Assembly (NCBI GenBank): GCA_022605425.2
Contig: CM061249.1
Coordinates: forward strand, 1-64,000
Origin: Hamiltosporidium tvaerminnensis
Lineage: Eukaryota > Microsporidia > Dubosqiidae
Direction of reading: 5' to 3'
Length of the DNA stretch: 64,000 nucleotides
The notes beneath the pieces are model-generated. The model saw only the letters and a program-made list of their open reading frames with translations. It had not been told where the DNA came from and ran no database searches. The translations under genes and the position numbers were made by a program. Of the stretch, positions 9,810 to 22,740 are shown one piece after another (the first letter of the stretch is position 1; every line of letters begins with the position of its first letter).

Positions 9810-12800
9810 AATGTTCGGTGTTATTTATGTACATAATTTTTTCGAGTTTATTCAAAGCTAGTGTCGGCCTTGAGTCGAATTGACAAAACAAAAATTTTGA
9901 AAAAAATAAATTTAGAAAAATATATGTTTTATTGAATAAAAATTGCATAAAGCACTTCGGATATTAGGTAAATAATTTAATTTTGTAGTTTTAAATAAAA
10001 TTGGGATTATCTTCGATGTCATTTTTTCCTACCTAATTTTTTGAATTTTGTTTAATATATTTTATATATGGTATATGAAACACTTTAGAAATCTTGAAGA
10101 ACTTGGACTCGAAAGATATAAAATCTAATACTTTAAAATTGTTATAAATACATCAGATAGGTTTTTAACAATATTTCATGCCTTTTTTATAATTAAATAT
10201 AGCTATGTTTTATCAAGTTTTTATTACCTAATTTTTTACGATTTCATTCGATATATTTGCTGTATATAGTTATGATGCAATAAAAAAAATTTTAAAAAAT
10301 ACATTTGATTTAATACTTAAGAATTTATTAAAATACTTCGAATCTGTTATTAATAATGAAATAAGATTGTTTATAATGGAATTTGTTCATGTTTATGCGA
10401 TTTTTATTACCTAAGTTTTTTTAAACTGGTTAAAATGTTTTCTACAGTAGTATTAAACACTCGGAAAATTAATAAAAAAATAAATGAAATATATAATATT
10501 AAATGGTTAATAATCACCTAAAATGGCTTAAAAGTTCTTAAAATAACTTAAAAAGATCGTTTAATATGAAATTATTTGTTTTTAATGTAAGTTTTTTAAT
10601 AATTTTTGGTAATTTTTTTCGATATAATTTGTATATAGTCGTATTGACGATTCGAGATGATGAAATTATCAGGAAAAAAAAGAAAATCTTGAATGTTAAA
10701 AATTCTCTAAAAATTATACAGAACTTCTTATAATAATCTAATATAATTATATTTTACAAAAGATTCAGGAATGTTTCTGAGTAATTCCATTTTCCAAATT
10801 TTCATATTTTTTTTCGATAATATTTTCTATATACTGTATGAAACGATTTTAAATTAGAAAAAAAAATTCAGAAAAAAACATTAGTTATAATCTCAAAGAA
10901 CACATATAATAAATGTTCTTAGGATATCATTAATGTTATGTTTATGTTAAATTTTCTGAGATTCTAAGCAATTTTTTTTTACTGAATTTTTTAAAGTCAT
11001 TTGTTATATTTATATATACTATATTCAATTATTCGAAAGTTATCACAAATTCAAAATAAAAAAACAATTATGTTTATTTAAATAAGAATGATTCGAAATA
11101 CTACCAGGTAGATTCTTAACCTAATATATTTATTCTTAAATTTGTATTTGATTTACCTATATTTTTTAATTCTGTTAGATTAGTTTCAATATAGTTGTAT
11201 AAACCATTGCAAGATTCTAAAAATAAACTAAAAAAATATATGATTTATTTTACCTAAAGAATGTAAAAACTTTCCATATGGATTTATAAAGTTAGGAATG
11301 AGATAATAAAAAATTTGGTCAATTTATTAATTTTTTTGATTTACTTAATCAGTTTTCGTACAGTCGTATATACGATTTAAAAAATATAAAAAAGTTGTTC
11401 TTAAAAAATAAACGCTTCAATGCATAGGAATCTATAAAAATACATTAAGTGTGATTTAAATAATTTTATTTTTTTGTTAACTATAAAATATAGCAGTTTT
11501 TCTTATAAATTTTTATTACTTATTTTTGCAATGTTGCTTAGTATATCTTTTATATGAATATTAAGAAAGATAAGAATTATGAAAAATTCAAGTTGCCCAA
11601 ATAAACTTTAAAATAATTATAACGCTCCAAATATTTTAAAAAATACGTCTATATACTTAGATTATGCTTTATGATAATATTAAGTCATTTTGTGTCTTTG
11701 TTTCAATTTTCAATTTTTTTTGAATTTTGTAGGCATATTTAACTATAAATATGTCGCGTTTTAAAATTGAAAAAACATCAACGAAAAAATATATATTCAA
11801 TGCACAGCTTTTTAATTAATCTATAGAGGAGTCTTACAGTCCTCTAAAAGGTTGCTTCTGAATAAGCTCTGATGTTCTGAAGTAAATTTCTAAATTAATT
11901 TTTTCTCATTCAAACTACATAGTATATTGTGAATGAAGCAATTTAAAAAAAGGTGAAAATCTTCTTTAAAAAAATTTAAGAATTATATTACGAAAATATC
12001 GCAACTATCAAATTCTGTATAGTGTAACAGAATATTTTTCTTTAATTTAAATTTATAGTATATCTTTCTATTAAATTCGAATGAATTGATTTTTTCTATT
12101 TGTTTTATATATAGTCGTTTGAATGATATGAAAAATGGAAAAAAATATAATTAAAAAAATAGATGTTTCGTTGAATAAAAATTGGTATAGATACATCAGA
12201 TGTTTAGTAAAAAAAATTTATTTATAGTTAAGAATAAATTTTGTCTTTTTTCTTAACTTTTTTTATTGCTTGATTTTTTCTATTTTGTTTAATAGAGTTA
12301 CATGTATCAGAATTGAAGATTTTAAAATTTTTAAAATACTTTGTAAGAAAGAAATACTATTTAATGCTCTGAAATTGATACAAATTCTACTAATATGCTT
12401 ATAAAATATGACTGTTTATTTTGTATAAAATTTGGTTATGCAATCTTCATTACAATTTTTTTTTGATTTTTTTCGTGATATATTTGTATATAGTATATGA
12501 AACAAATAGAGAATTATCGATGACAAAATAAAATTTTTAAATAGTCAAAAAACAGCAAAAATACAAGAAATTATCTAATAAGGAAACAATATTGAGGTTG
12601 TTAATAAACTTTTCCCGTTTTTAAGAACATTTTTTCACAATATTTTTTTTCATTTCGATCAACCTATCTCGTATATAGTGTGTAGGCTATTCCAAAATTT
12701 TTGAAAATATTTTACAAGATATATGTTTTAATACCAAAAATTACTTTGAATATAATGAATAATTGTTTAATAATTAGATATTGTATGTATAATAAAATTT

Positions 12801-13020
12801 TAGGTTCTTTTTGTAAATTTCTGTACTCCAAAATTATCGAATTTAGTCGATATAGTTACTTATAGTCGTATTGAAGATTCTATAATATGAAAAAAATATA
12901 TAAAAACAAATAAGATTATATACATGAAAAATCCGGAAAAGGGATTAGAAATCTTTATAATTATCAAATGTGGTTTCTTTTAATTAAATCTGCCATTTTT
13001 GCTTTAAATTTTAATACTTG
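9810..13020. repeat. ~187-bp satellite, array 1 (about 17 monomers)
   Basis: Diverged monomers recur every 170-197 bp, averaging near 187. Shared layout: TTATTACCTAATTTTTTCGA, then a core close to TATATAGTATATGAAACGA (alternative form ATATAGTCGTATTGACGATT), then AAAAAATTA-rich sequence, then a TTTATAATAAAATTTG-like end. Core positions are about 9,865, 10,065, 10,262, 10,445, 10,633, 10,830, 11,012, 11,192, 11,360, 11,550, 11,745, 11,922, 12,110, 12,298, 12,488, 12,672 and 12,860. Monomers are old and differ substantially from one another. The period is near a nucleosome repeat length. Confidence 0.85.
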
Positions 13021-16000
13021 TTTGTTTTTTTAATTTTATTTAGATTCGTTTCCTTTTTAAGTTTTTTTAACTAAAATATTTTATGTTTTTGTAATTATTT
13101 TACTTCTTTTTGCTACATTTAAAATTTCTAGTCGTATATACTTGTTTTACTTAAATTCATTTTGCTTAGCCTTAATCTAGTTTTTAAATATAGTTACATT
13201 TTTTTAGATCATTCTTTTGTTATTTATTTGCTAAGTTAAATAGTCACTTATGTAAGCGTTTTTCTACAAATAAACTATTCTAGCTCTTATAATGTTGAAT
13301 TTTTTCAAAAAGTACTATTTTTTCTTTAAAAAAGTATTATGTTATTATATTTTATTGGAATTTTTATTAATTTTATGTCAATTTTATATTCATTTAGCTA
13401 AAAATTCGTTTAATCACATCACTATGTCACATTTGAATATATACTTAAGTATTTTCTCTTCTTATATGATATTAAGTGTTTAAGTCTAATAAGCGTATAA
13501 AATTTACCATAATTGGAAGTTTTTAAGTCTAAGGTATTGAATGTTTTTTTATCCTTATTTGAAATATTTGGACTATTAAAACCTTTACTCAATATCAAAA
13601 GCTAAGATTTTTTTATCTTGGTCATAATACGCTGTGTTTAACTTTAATATTGCCGTATTAAATTTTATGAAATCGTTCGGAAAAGCTCTCAGTATATTGT
13701 TAGAAACATTAATCATATATGGGATTTATAGATAACTTTCGATTTCTATATAACCTCATATTATTTACCTTTTATAAAATTGATTGAAATGCCATGTATC
13801 TATTATAAATGTATTGTTTATGTTACTTAAAAAAATATAAATCTATTTGAAAGAAAGATGTATATGTGAAAGATATTTTAATATCATGTATAAAACTTTT
13901 AATCGAATTAATGAGAAAATTAATACTATTAACTTTTGTGAAATGGATTAAATTTTTTTAGATTTATAAAGAGATTAATTTATTATGTGTAATACAATTT
14001 ATAGGCAGTAGATCTTAATATTTCATTCATCTCAATATATCATATAAATAAATATTTTGTTTTATAATATATAGCCAGAGTGAACCAACTTAAATTGTTA
14101 TATTCTTAAATGTATTAAATGTTTTTATAATTTGTAAACTCTTTTTATTAGAATTATATACTATCTTACTGAAAGTGCTAAAGAATTAACTTTAAATAAA
14201 TAGGATAGTATACTAAAATGTCTTAAACTTATAACTTTATTTTATTTATATTACTTTTATTTTAAAACTACATTTTTCTGAATGATTTTACATTAATTAT
14301 TAGTACATTTGAATGCTTTTGAATTATCTACCTAGTTTAAATACAATTTCTACAACTATGTTTTAAATGGTTCGGATATCTGCTATTTGGGTTTTTTTGA
14401 TCTTTAACTTTCACTGTAGCAATACGGATTCACACAAAAAAACAATTCAACTAAAAACTAATTTAGATAATATTTTAATTTGTATATGATAGAATGAATG
14501 ATCAATATATAGTTCAGTATAAACTTAATTTTATACCACATAATTTAATATATATTTTTTTATAGCTTTACAGCTACGAACAAATCTTTACATAATAAAG
14601 AAATACTTATATTAATGAAATCATAAGATATTGATAACATTTTTATATCTAGATATATTTATAAGAGGATATTAAACGAGAAGATTAAAAAACATATTTT
14701 TTTATCAAATCGGTCGTGTATTATAAGTCAAAAAATAAAATTTCGATGAGTTTGTTTGTCGAATTATAGCTAATTATATCGAAATTATTCTTTTTCTCAA
14801 TTAAAACTTAAAAATAGAGACAATTAGGTATCAAAAATCACTAAAACTATAAGTGAGATTTAATTCTAAATGTTGTGGCATCTTTTACAAGTAAATTAGT
14901 ACTTTTTAATTTTGAAACTTTCGATTCTTCCTTATATGAATAAAAATTAAACTAATTCAGAGGAATAGAACTTATGCCACAACCAACTGATATATTTTTA
15001 CTAGAATATTTGCACCTGTAATATATTATCTCAAACTATCCAAGCTGATTCGAATTATGGAATGGCATATCTAAGGTTATTTACACATTTTACCTTTGTT
15101 CAAAGTGTAGTCACAAAGAACTCATCTGATCTTGTTTGAAGTCAAAATTAACTAAATAATTTAATGAATTCACTCATAATATATTGGTAGATAAATACCC
15201 AATATCATTAACTGGAATTTTCATAACGCGAAGGCAAATAACGCAATTATGAGGCGCATTTGCCTATTTCAAAAAATTCGAGGTAAAGTTGTATATTATA
15301 AAGAAAAAGATAAAATAATATAATATAATATAATTGAATTTATAAGTTATAAGTTTAAAATTTAATAGATTTTATTTACTTTACATCAAAAAACATTACC
15401 TTTGTATATTTGCTCGACTATTTCTTTTAAACTTTAAGAAAATTTATTTGTTCCTCATGATATATGAGTGAATTGTTCTCTATCATTGAATTTTTTTCTT
15501 CTTGATAAAATGTGTTCTTCTTATTATAGAAATCTTCGTAAATGGTTTGAGCTATTAACGCGTAAATTAACCGTTTGGACTCAATACAAAGTTTGTATTA
15601 TATATTATCTTATATCATTTTTTGGTTTGTGTTAGAAGATTAAACATATTTTATATTTTCTAAAAATTTAAAGGTAATGCTGTTTTGAAGAAATATTTTT
15701 AAATGTATATTTTTTTAGTAATTTTTGCTTATAAAAAATTCCAAACTCATAGGTCTAAATGCTTCTTTTTGTTTGAATACTATTTTATTTATATTGATTT
15801 TAAAGAAAACAGAGAATAAATAATGTGCCTTTTCTCATAATCACAATGTCACAATGCTACATAAAGAATAAAAAATTAGAATTTTATTGAATGTATATTC
15901 GCTTATACAAAGCTTTCCATTTTAAAATACTTTTGATAAGGATAAAACTTTATGCAAATGATATGCATTCTAACGAATTTAGATTTTAATATTTTTTTTT

Positions 16001-17980
16001 AAATTATTAATAATAATTTAGAAGATTCCATATAACAATTATTTTAACTATATCTCTATACGTATTAAACAATAAATTTTTTTTAGATTGTAAATGGTTT
16101 GAAATTAATTCATTTTACAGCTATTTTTATAATTTATTTTTTTTATTTAAATTTATGCAAGTTATAAATTCAGATATGAAATAGAATATGAAGAAAATTA
16201 TATATGTAGGGATATACTAATAAAAATATCTTAGTATGATTTAAAAGAAGCCAAGAACATTATTTAAATAAGTATTGTTATACATTAAAATGGTTTAGAA
16301 GGGTAAACATTGGATGGTATAATTAACAATTGTGACTTTAGCTCACTCATATTGTAACTGGATAGATTGCTTTGGAAGAATATCTTCAAGATTCTGAACG
16401 AATTAAATGAATTTTGATTCTAAGTGACATTGATTGTAAAAAAATTTAAAAGTATAAATAGGCAAGGGTTTTCATTTTGTAGCATCTTCTACAGATTAGC
16501 TTCAAGAATATATATGTTTGAAATATCGGATGCTCTATAGGAAAAGCTCTTCATCCTTTAAACTACAAGAGCCATGACTGTACTGAAGTGGAAGCCAAAT
16601 ATACCAAATGTCCCCGTTTACAGATATCCATTCTCTGTAATATTTGCAGCCAAATTTGCTGCATCTGTATATCCTAATTGCTGGATTATAGAAAGACTTA
16701 TGCAAATTTATTTACGTAATTCTATACTTGCTTCAATATAGATGTCCTGAACAACAATCGATTTTGTTAAAAAATCAAAGAATTCGAAATGCATGGTTTT
16801 AATCACTTTATAATGCTAAGATACACTTACGAACAACATCAATTGTATTTAAAAGAACTTTAAGGCAATGAGCCAAATACTAGGACAACACTACCTATTT
16901 AGTTAGAAAAGTCGTTTGGAAATATTTACTCACTACAATAAAATTATATCAAAATACTATTCAGAAAAATCTTAAATCATTTTACGAACAACCGTAATTT
17001 ATTGTTTACAATATCTACAATTTTGATTGTATGATTTTAATTGCTTAATTCAATCACAATCTAAAACGATAGGTCTTTTATAATATTTTGCATATGTGTG
17101 ATTCTTATATATTTACATTTCTATATAAATAAATGTGTTTGTTTCATCTTTCTAAAGGTATTACATACTTTGTTGCTAGCTATGTTACAGAACTTATATA
17201 AAGACATTGAAAAGTTAATCGAAACGTATATTTCTTTAATGTTTTTCTAAACTAACTTTCTCAAGTATTTCACTGCTACAGATTAGGTAAATATTATTTT
17301 CTTTACTATATTTCTCAAGTATTTCGCTCACCCAGGTCAGTAGAAGCAAAAATTTTAAATTGGAATGGTATTAAGTGCTTTATGCACTTTCTAATAAATT
17401 AACTTTTTTTATTTGCTTTTCTAAGCTAGTTAATGTGATTTGCATTTATCTTTCAATTCTTTTCAAATTAAATTAAAATGGCTTTTTTTTGGCTCGACCA
17501 TAGAAAGTTTTAGTTTCCCTTTTATAACGAATTCACAATAAATAGAAATAAAACGAAGATATCCTTAAATGCATTTTGAAATCGCTTTTTTACAGTTTTT
17601 TATGATTTTCGTACTTTTATCCAAGTAAGTAAAATATCCAGACATTTTTTTACATTAAAAACACTTATGAATAAAATAGCGACATTTCTTTTGAATATAA
17701 AAATAAAAGAGCTTCGAAATGCAAAGCTGTTAGCATTTTTAATTAAAATGTATTTTCAACTATAAAAAATAAGTATTGAATTTAATCACCTAAAATTTTA
17801 AAACGGTAAACTCCTAATATTAAATGATTTTTTACGTGTAATATTTTGAATTTAGCAGATGTCATAACTTTTGCCAATGAAAACTATCTTGAAACCTTGG
17901 AACGAAAAATATAATGTTTTAAAAAAATCCCCAAACGAAAATTAAAAAGCAGTTGAATATTAAAAAAAGAAAATTTTTAT
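13021..17980. other. A+T-rich middle of block A
   Basis: No intact gene. The ORF at 13292-13483 is an A+T-rich chance frame. The segment 13,490-15,550 is present three times in the window (here, 20.66 kb and 56.17 kb), and the relic at 16.24-16.79 kb lies within this stretch. Confidence 0.6.
16241..16794 (-). pseudogene. Decayed transposase-like relic (possibly ISXO2/Merlin), copy A
   Basis: The minus strand carries an old coding trace. An ATG at 16,794-16,792 starts MHFEFFDFLTKSIVVQDIYI, a Phe-rich start like that of ISXO2-like transposases. After a break, a second frame gives RCSKFGCKYYRE (about 16,632-16,665) then ISVNGDIWYIWLPL, resembling the zinc-ribbon and following strand of that family. 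Further on, a frame around AKVTIVNYTIQC (16,320-16,365) resembles its helix-turn-helix, before a TAA at 16,243-16,241. Several stops and frameshifts intervene. Copy B keeps the middle frame open. No DDE catalytic part is seen. A second overlapping frame (around TDAANLAANITEN) is also fairly open and could be the true one, so family assignment is inference from remembered motifs. Confidence 0.35.
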
Positions 17981-17984
17981 TTGT

Positions 17985-18975
17985 AATTAGACCAAAATAG
18001 TTCCCCTAACCAAAATCTTTAAACTGTTGCTCTGCTCTACAATATTTTAGGAGCATAAGCAGAATCAAATATTTCTAAAAACCAAACACGCTTTAAAAAA
18101 TAGCAAAAACTTTTTTCACTCAACTAATTAATTTCATACACTCCAAAAAAGTTTTCCCTACCCTAATTTTTAGTCCCCCAATCTAAACATTTTTCCCCAA
18201 CATTATTATTATTTCCCTACCTCGATTCTTTTTACCCTTGCGCCTGTTCTACATAACAGAATATTTTTTCCCCTAAATTTCTTTAGCTTTTAAATATATT
18301 CTCGAAAAGCTTCATCATTTCCCCGACCAAATCTTTTTATCTTTAAATATATTTTTTCGTCAACTAATTTATTTCCGCTCTAATTTACTTTTTGCCATAA
18401 ACTTGCTCTTCCTCTCAGACAATTATTTTTTTCTCAAGTTTTTTTAATTATTCTGTTCAAATTATTTCTTTTTTGAAATTTTGTATCTTTAAAACAAATA
18501 TTCTATTAATTATCCGACTCCATTGATCTCAACTAGATATTTTCTTTCTGCCGGTTCTTTTTCTTAAAAACGGATTCTTTTCTACAGATTTTAACTTTCC
18601 TTGGTCTTTTTTACATTTTAAAAACCAATACTTTATTTCTTTAGCAAACCTTTTCACTTTAACTAAACATCATTCCCCAACCTGTTTTTATAACTAATTC
18701 TCCTTTCCCATACGTAATTTTCTTCCTTTATAACCCTTTTTTTCGCTATCTTAAATCTTTTTCCGAATCAGAATCTTTTCCCTAACTACTGTCTTTTTTC
18801 CCAAACTATTTTTTTTTACTTGCTGGCCCCGATCTACTCATCAAAAACAGATTTATTCTCCTGACTTAATTCCTAATCTTTTTTCGTCGAACAGATCTTT
18901 CTTCGCTAACTACAATCTTTTTTTCCTTGGCTAATTTTCTTTCTCTCTAATTTTTTTATTCTTGTTGAATAAAAT
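17985..18975. repeat. C/T-rich degenerate telomere-like array, block A
   Basis: About 1 kb in which the plus strand is nearly all pyrimidine plus A. Loosely repeated words such as TTTCCCTAAC, TTCCCCTAACCAAAATC and TTTTTCCC recur every 25-40 bp, separated by T runs. It stops abruptly at the change to purine-rich sequence near 18,968. The C-rich strand has the same orientation as the terminal CCCTAA array. There is no coding potential. It may be an ancient degenerate telomere, or a strand-asymmetric minisatellite. Confidence 0.6.
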
Positions 18976-20490
18976 TTGGGGTAAAAAAAATAGAAATTAA
19001 TTGAGAAAAATAATTTCTTTTGTAAAAGTTGATTTTATTTTTTCCTACCCTATCGTAAGAAACCATGTTTGTTTTTCCTTATAAAATTGGTTTCGTCAAT
19101 AATTCACGAGTAATAATGTGATTGTAATGTTTGCCACCAATCCTTTTCTACTTAAAATTTTTATAAATAAAAATTATTTTGCTTTTAAATTTATTTTGCT
19201 TGAAAATTTACTTTTTCTTAGATTCTATAACTATGAAAAGACACAAATTTAGATTTAAAAATGATTTGTGGAATACTATTATTTATCTAATAATATATTC
19301 AGATTTCTTTTTGTAATAATATAACTCTGGTGAAGTTAGATAATTCTAAACTCCAAAAATTTGAAAAATAAGGTGAATTCAATTATTTTAGATATAATAA
19401 TCAAAAACAGTTTGGTAAGAATTTCTTCTAAAGTTGTTCAGCAAATAAATTTGTATAAAAATAAGAATAAAATAAAATGTTTTACTAAAAAAAATTTAAT
19501 GTGTAAATTCGAATCGGTTGTCACGGAGAAAATAAAACTTGCCTTTCCATGTAATCCTAAAACCTAAAACAAAAAAATTAATGAAAACTCTAACTTATAT
19601 AGTTATGTAGATGTTTTTAGTATGTTTCGTAATCTTTCTTTTAATGTAAATTATGTATTCAAATTCTGTATTTAAGAGTAATGTTTATAAAACACTTGGT
19701 CTGAAATAATTTATTTGCGTTGAATGGGACAGATTGCAGTAGTGGTATGGTATATAGAGATACATTTTTAAGGTTAAAGTGGAAGAAAGGAACCTAGGGG
19801 GAAGTAAAATGTAGATTAGGGTAAAAAACGTGTAGCAAAAAGGTTGATCGGAGAATAAATCTAGATCAAAACAGCTATTAATTTTGTTTCGCTTTCAGTT
19901 TTCAGTTTTTTTTTAATTTGATTTCATTCGTATTATCTCTTAGAGTGATCACCCTAACCCTGAAGGGTTTTGGATGAATTACACATTTGAGTTTAAAAAT
20001 ATCTTTATTCTATCTGTGGATGTTTAAATATTTAAATCAAAGTTACTTAGAAATTGTCTTTTTTTGAAAATTTGATCCTATAAAAGTTACGAATGTTTAC
20101 ATTTTTTTATTTTTTGTATATTTTACAGTTTAAAGAAATGTTTTTTCTTTGTTATACATTTAAAAAAAATGTTTTTAAAAACATTATATGGTTTTTTTTG
20201 GAATCTCTGAAATTTTTATGCTATAGTATTTTACAACTTTTATTATTAGTTACTATTTTTTCAAGCCAGTTCTAGATTTTTTTTATATTTTGTATAGATT
20301 TAAGCGTATTATTTATATTTTCAAACCTATGTATAAATTATTATGTTTTCTACATTTTTTCTTTAATTTTGGAATTGTGTACTATTTTTATGGATTCATT
20401 TTATATTTATTTAGGTATCAAGTTTTTTAAAAATCTATAATTTAGCAATTTTTTCACATCCCATATAATTTTCTAAAAGTTTAGCTTTTT
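18976..20490. other. Right-hand tail of block A with an interstitial CCCTAACCC
   Basis: No gene; the ORFs at 19361-19567 and 20093-20275 are A+T-rich chance frames. At 19,951-19,969 lies ACCCTAACCCTGAAGGGTT, about 1.5 telomere units joined to an inverted AACCCT/AGGGTT. The block B counterpart near 62,598 has lost both the extra unit and the palindrome. Similarity to block B fades across 20.1-20.5 kb. Confidence 0.55.
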
Positions 20491-20654
20491 TTTCTTCAAA
20501 AAATAATTTTTTTTTAAAATTTTACAACTTTTTTGAATAATTATGAAATGCTATTTATTTTTAGTAATTTTTCAAAAAATTCTTTATTTATTTTTAAATC
20601 GTTAAAAATACGCATATGCTTTAATGGTATTTCTTCTTATAGCATTTTAAATGA

Positions 20655-22740
20655 CCAACCTTAATAAACTTATAAAATTTACCATAATTGGAAGTTTTTG
20701 CTGGTAAGGTATTAGGTCTTTTTTTTGTTTATTTATTACATTGGAACTATTAAAAACTATAATCACCATCCTATAAATATAATTTCTTATCTTGGTCATA
20801 ATACGTCGTATTCGATCTAAATATAGCCTTATTAAAATTTCCGAAATTGTTATTAAAAGCCTTCAATATATTGATTGAGACATTTATCATATAGGGTATT
20901 CAGAAGTAACTTTTGATTTCTCAATAACCTCATATTAGTACTTTCCGAAAATTGAGCAAAATGCCACCTATTATATATGGATTGCTTCTTTGGCTTTAAA
21001 AGAATATAAAGCTAAGGAAGAGAAAGTACTTGATCTGAAAAAGTATTTAAAATATCTTGTATGCTATTTTGAAGCGAAAAGAAGAGAAATGTAAAAATAT
21101 TGCTTTTAATCTAATATATTAAATATTGCCTATATTTATATAGACATGCATTTATTATTCATATACATATATCTATATTAGCTGTGTTAATATTTAAATC
21201 ACCTTAATATATCCATATAAAAAAATGGTTTTTATTTTAATATTTGCCCTATTTGACTGACTTAAATTGTTTTTATTATAAGTATATTGATTCTTATCAA
21301 TAATGCTAAGTTTTTTTTAAAAAATTATATATTATATGGTAGTGATTTACAGAATTGAAGTTTAATAAAATTGATACTAAATAAAATATCTTGAGTCATA
21401 AATGTGTTTATATAGTAATAGAATAATAAAACCAAATTTAAATAGATGTTTTTACGCTAAGTATATCAATTTTAATTTTCTTAACCCATTTCTGTTTTTT
21501 AAAAAAAATTATACAACTTATTCCTAAAATAGTTTAATTTTGTATGCTTTTAAATGTTACAATGGTTATGAAGTCGTACATAAAATATAATATTTGAATT
21601 ATAGAATATTTACGAGATATTTTATCTTATTTTAGCGACAAGTAAACCTTAAATAAATTTGGTTTATTTTAAACTAAATTAAATACTCGTTTTTTACATA
21701 TGACTAATATATATTTCTCTTATTTGTATGTAAAGCTAGAAATTCATTTCAAACTTTTCAGAAATTCATTTAAATGAATGAAATAATAAAATCAAGGATA
21801 CATTGATAACAAAATGTATTTATAGATGAGTCTTATATTATAATTAATTAAGTTTGTTTGTGAAAATAGGCGTCTATTCTATTTCACTAAATAAAATTTC
21901 TATTTATTAAGTTCGTGGATTTATATTATACCATTAGTTATGGGTTATATACTTTAAATATAAAAAAAAGAAGATGGTTTAAAATGTAAAAAAATAATAT
22001 GATTATGCTTGGATTTTTTATATTCGGTATTCTCTACACGTAACTTAGCACTATCTTGTTCTTAAACCTCTATTAGCCGATCCACTCTATAAAGATTTAA
22101 CTTAATGTAGAACGAAAGACACTAGTTCCACAATCAACTACTGTATATTTTCCGAAAAATTCGCAGCAAATTAATACATTTTAAACTACCCAGGCTTGTT
22201 TTTATCATGGAAATAGTATGTAAGGCTATTTGCCTGTGTAAATTATTTAGGATTCAAATGGGGTGTCTAAGAACTCATTCGATCTTGTTCAAAATCGGAT
22301 TTACGAACAAAGTAAATTCGTTTACTTAAAATTTATTTAAAAATAACTCTACCAATATCAGAAACGCCTTTTATATACTAAATGGTTAAGAATTACATTC
22401 AAGGACGGATTTGCATAATCGCAAAGTTTCAGAGTGAATAACTATACCATAAACAATTTGTAAAATATTATTTTGTGTTATAATTAAAACCTTTTAAAAA
22501 ACCAGCAACCACACTTAAGCTGTATCATAATACTTGTTTCATTTAAATCATCTATTCGTCTTTTTATCTACAACTACAATCGTGATCTTTATGATATATA
22601 ATGTGATTTAGGCTCTTTAAAGTGTTGTATTCTTGTTGGAAGATGTTTATGCTTAAGCTATATATATTCTAATATGAATATGTATTAGCTATCTTTAGAT
22701 ATACCTTAGCGGAAAGTCATTAAATATATTAATGAATTAC
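20655..22740. repeat. Third, older partial copy of the block middle
   Basis: It begins with TATAAAATTTACCATAATTGG at about 20,668 and follows 13,490-15,550 of block A in order: TCTTATCTTGGTCATAATACG, an AACCTCATATTA segment, a TTTAAACTACCCAGGCTTG segment (counterpart TCAAACTATCCAAGCTGATT), AGAACTCATTCGATCTTGTT, and a TGATATATAATGTGA segment. It is much more diverged than A is from B and has no satellite at its left, so it is an older, truncated duplication adjoining block A in the same orientation. Confidence 0.75.

Larger units (their letters stand above)
9800..20490. repeat. Subtelomeric block A (duplicated at 52.48-63.18 kb)
   Basis: Colinear with 52,480-63,180 at a near-constant offset of about 42.65-42.68 kb. 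Matching landmarks: the segment around AGCACTTCGGATATTAGG (9,951 and 52,626); TTTACCATAATTGGAAGTTT (13,503 and about 56,180); the decayed relic at 16.2-16.8 kb; the C/T-rich array at 18.0-19.0 kb; and the segment around CTCTTAGAGTGATCACCC (about 19,938 and 62,585). By eye the copies agree very well over the first 6-7 kb and progressively less to the right, with only patchy similarity after about 20.1 kb. Order inside: satellite, A+T-rich middle, C/T-rich array, tail. Confidence 0.92.

Noticed and set aside
13292-13483. 63-codon ORF in block A
   Set aside because: The block B counterpart (about 55,967 onward) carries frame-breaking changes and the peptide is Phe/Tyr/Leu-rich, so it is not a conserved gene.
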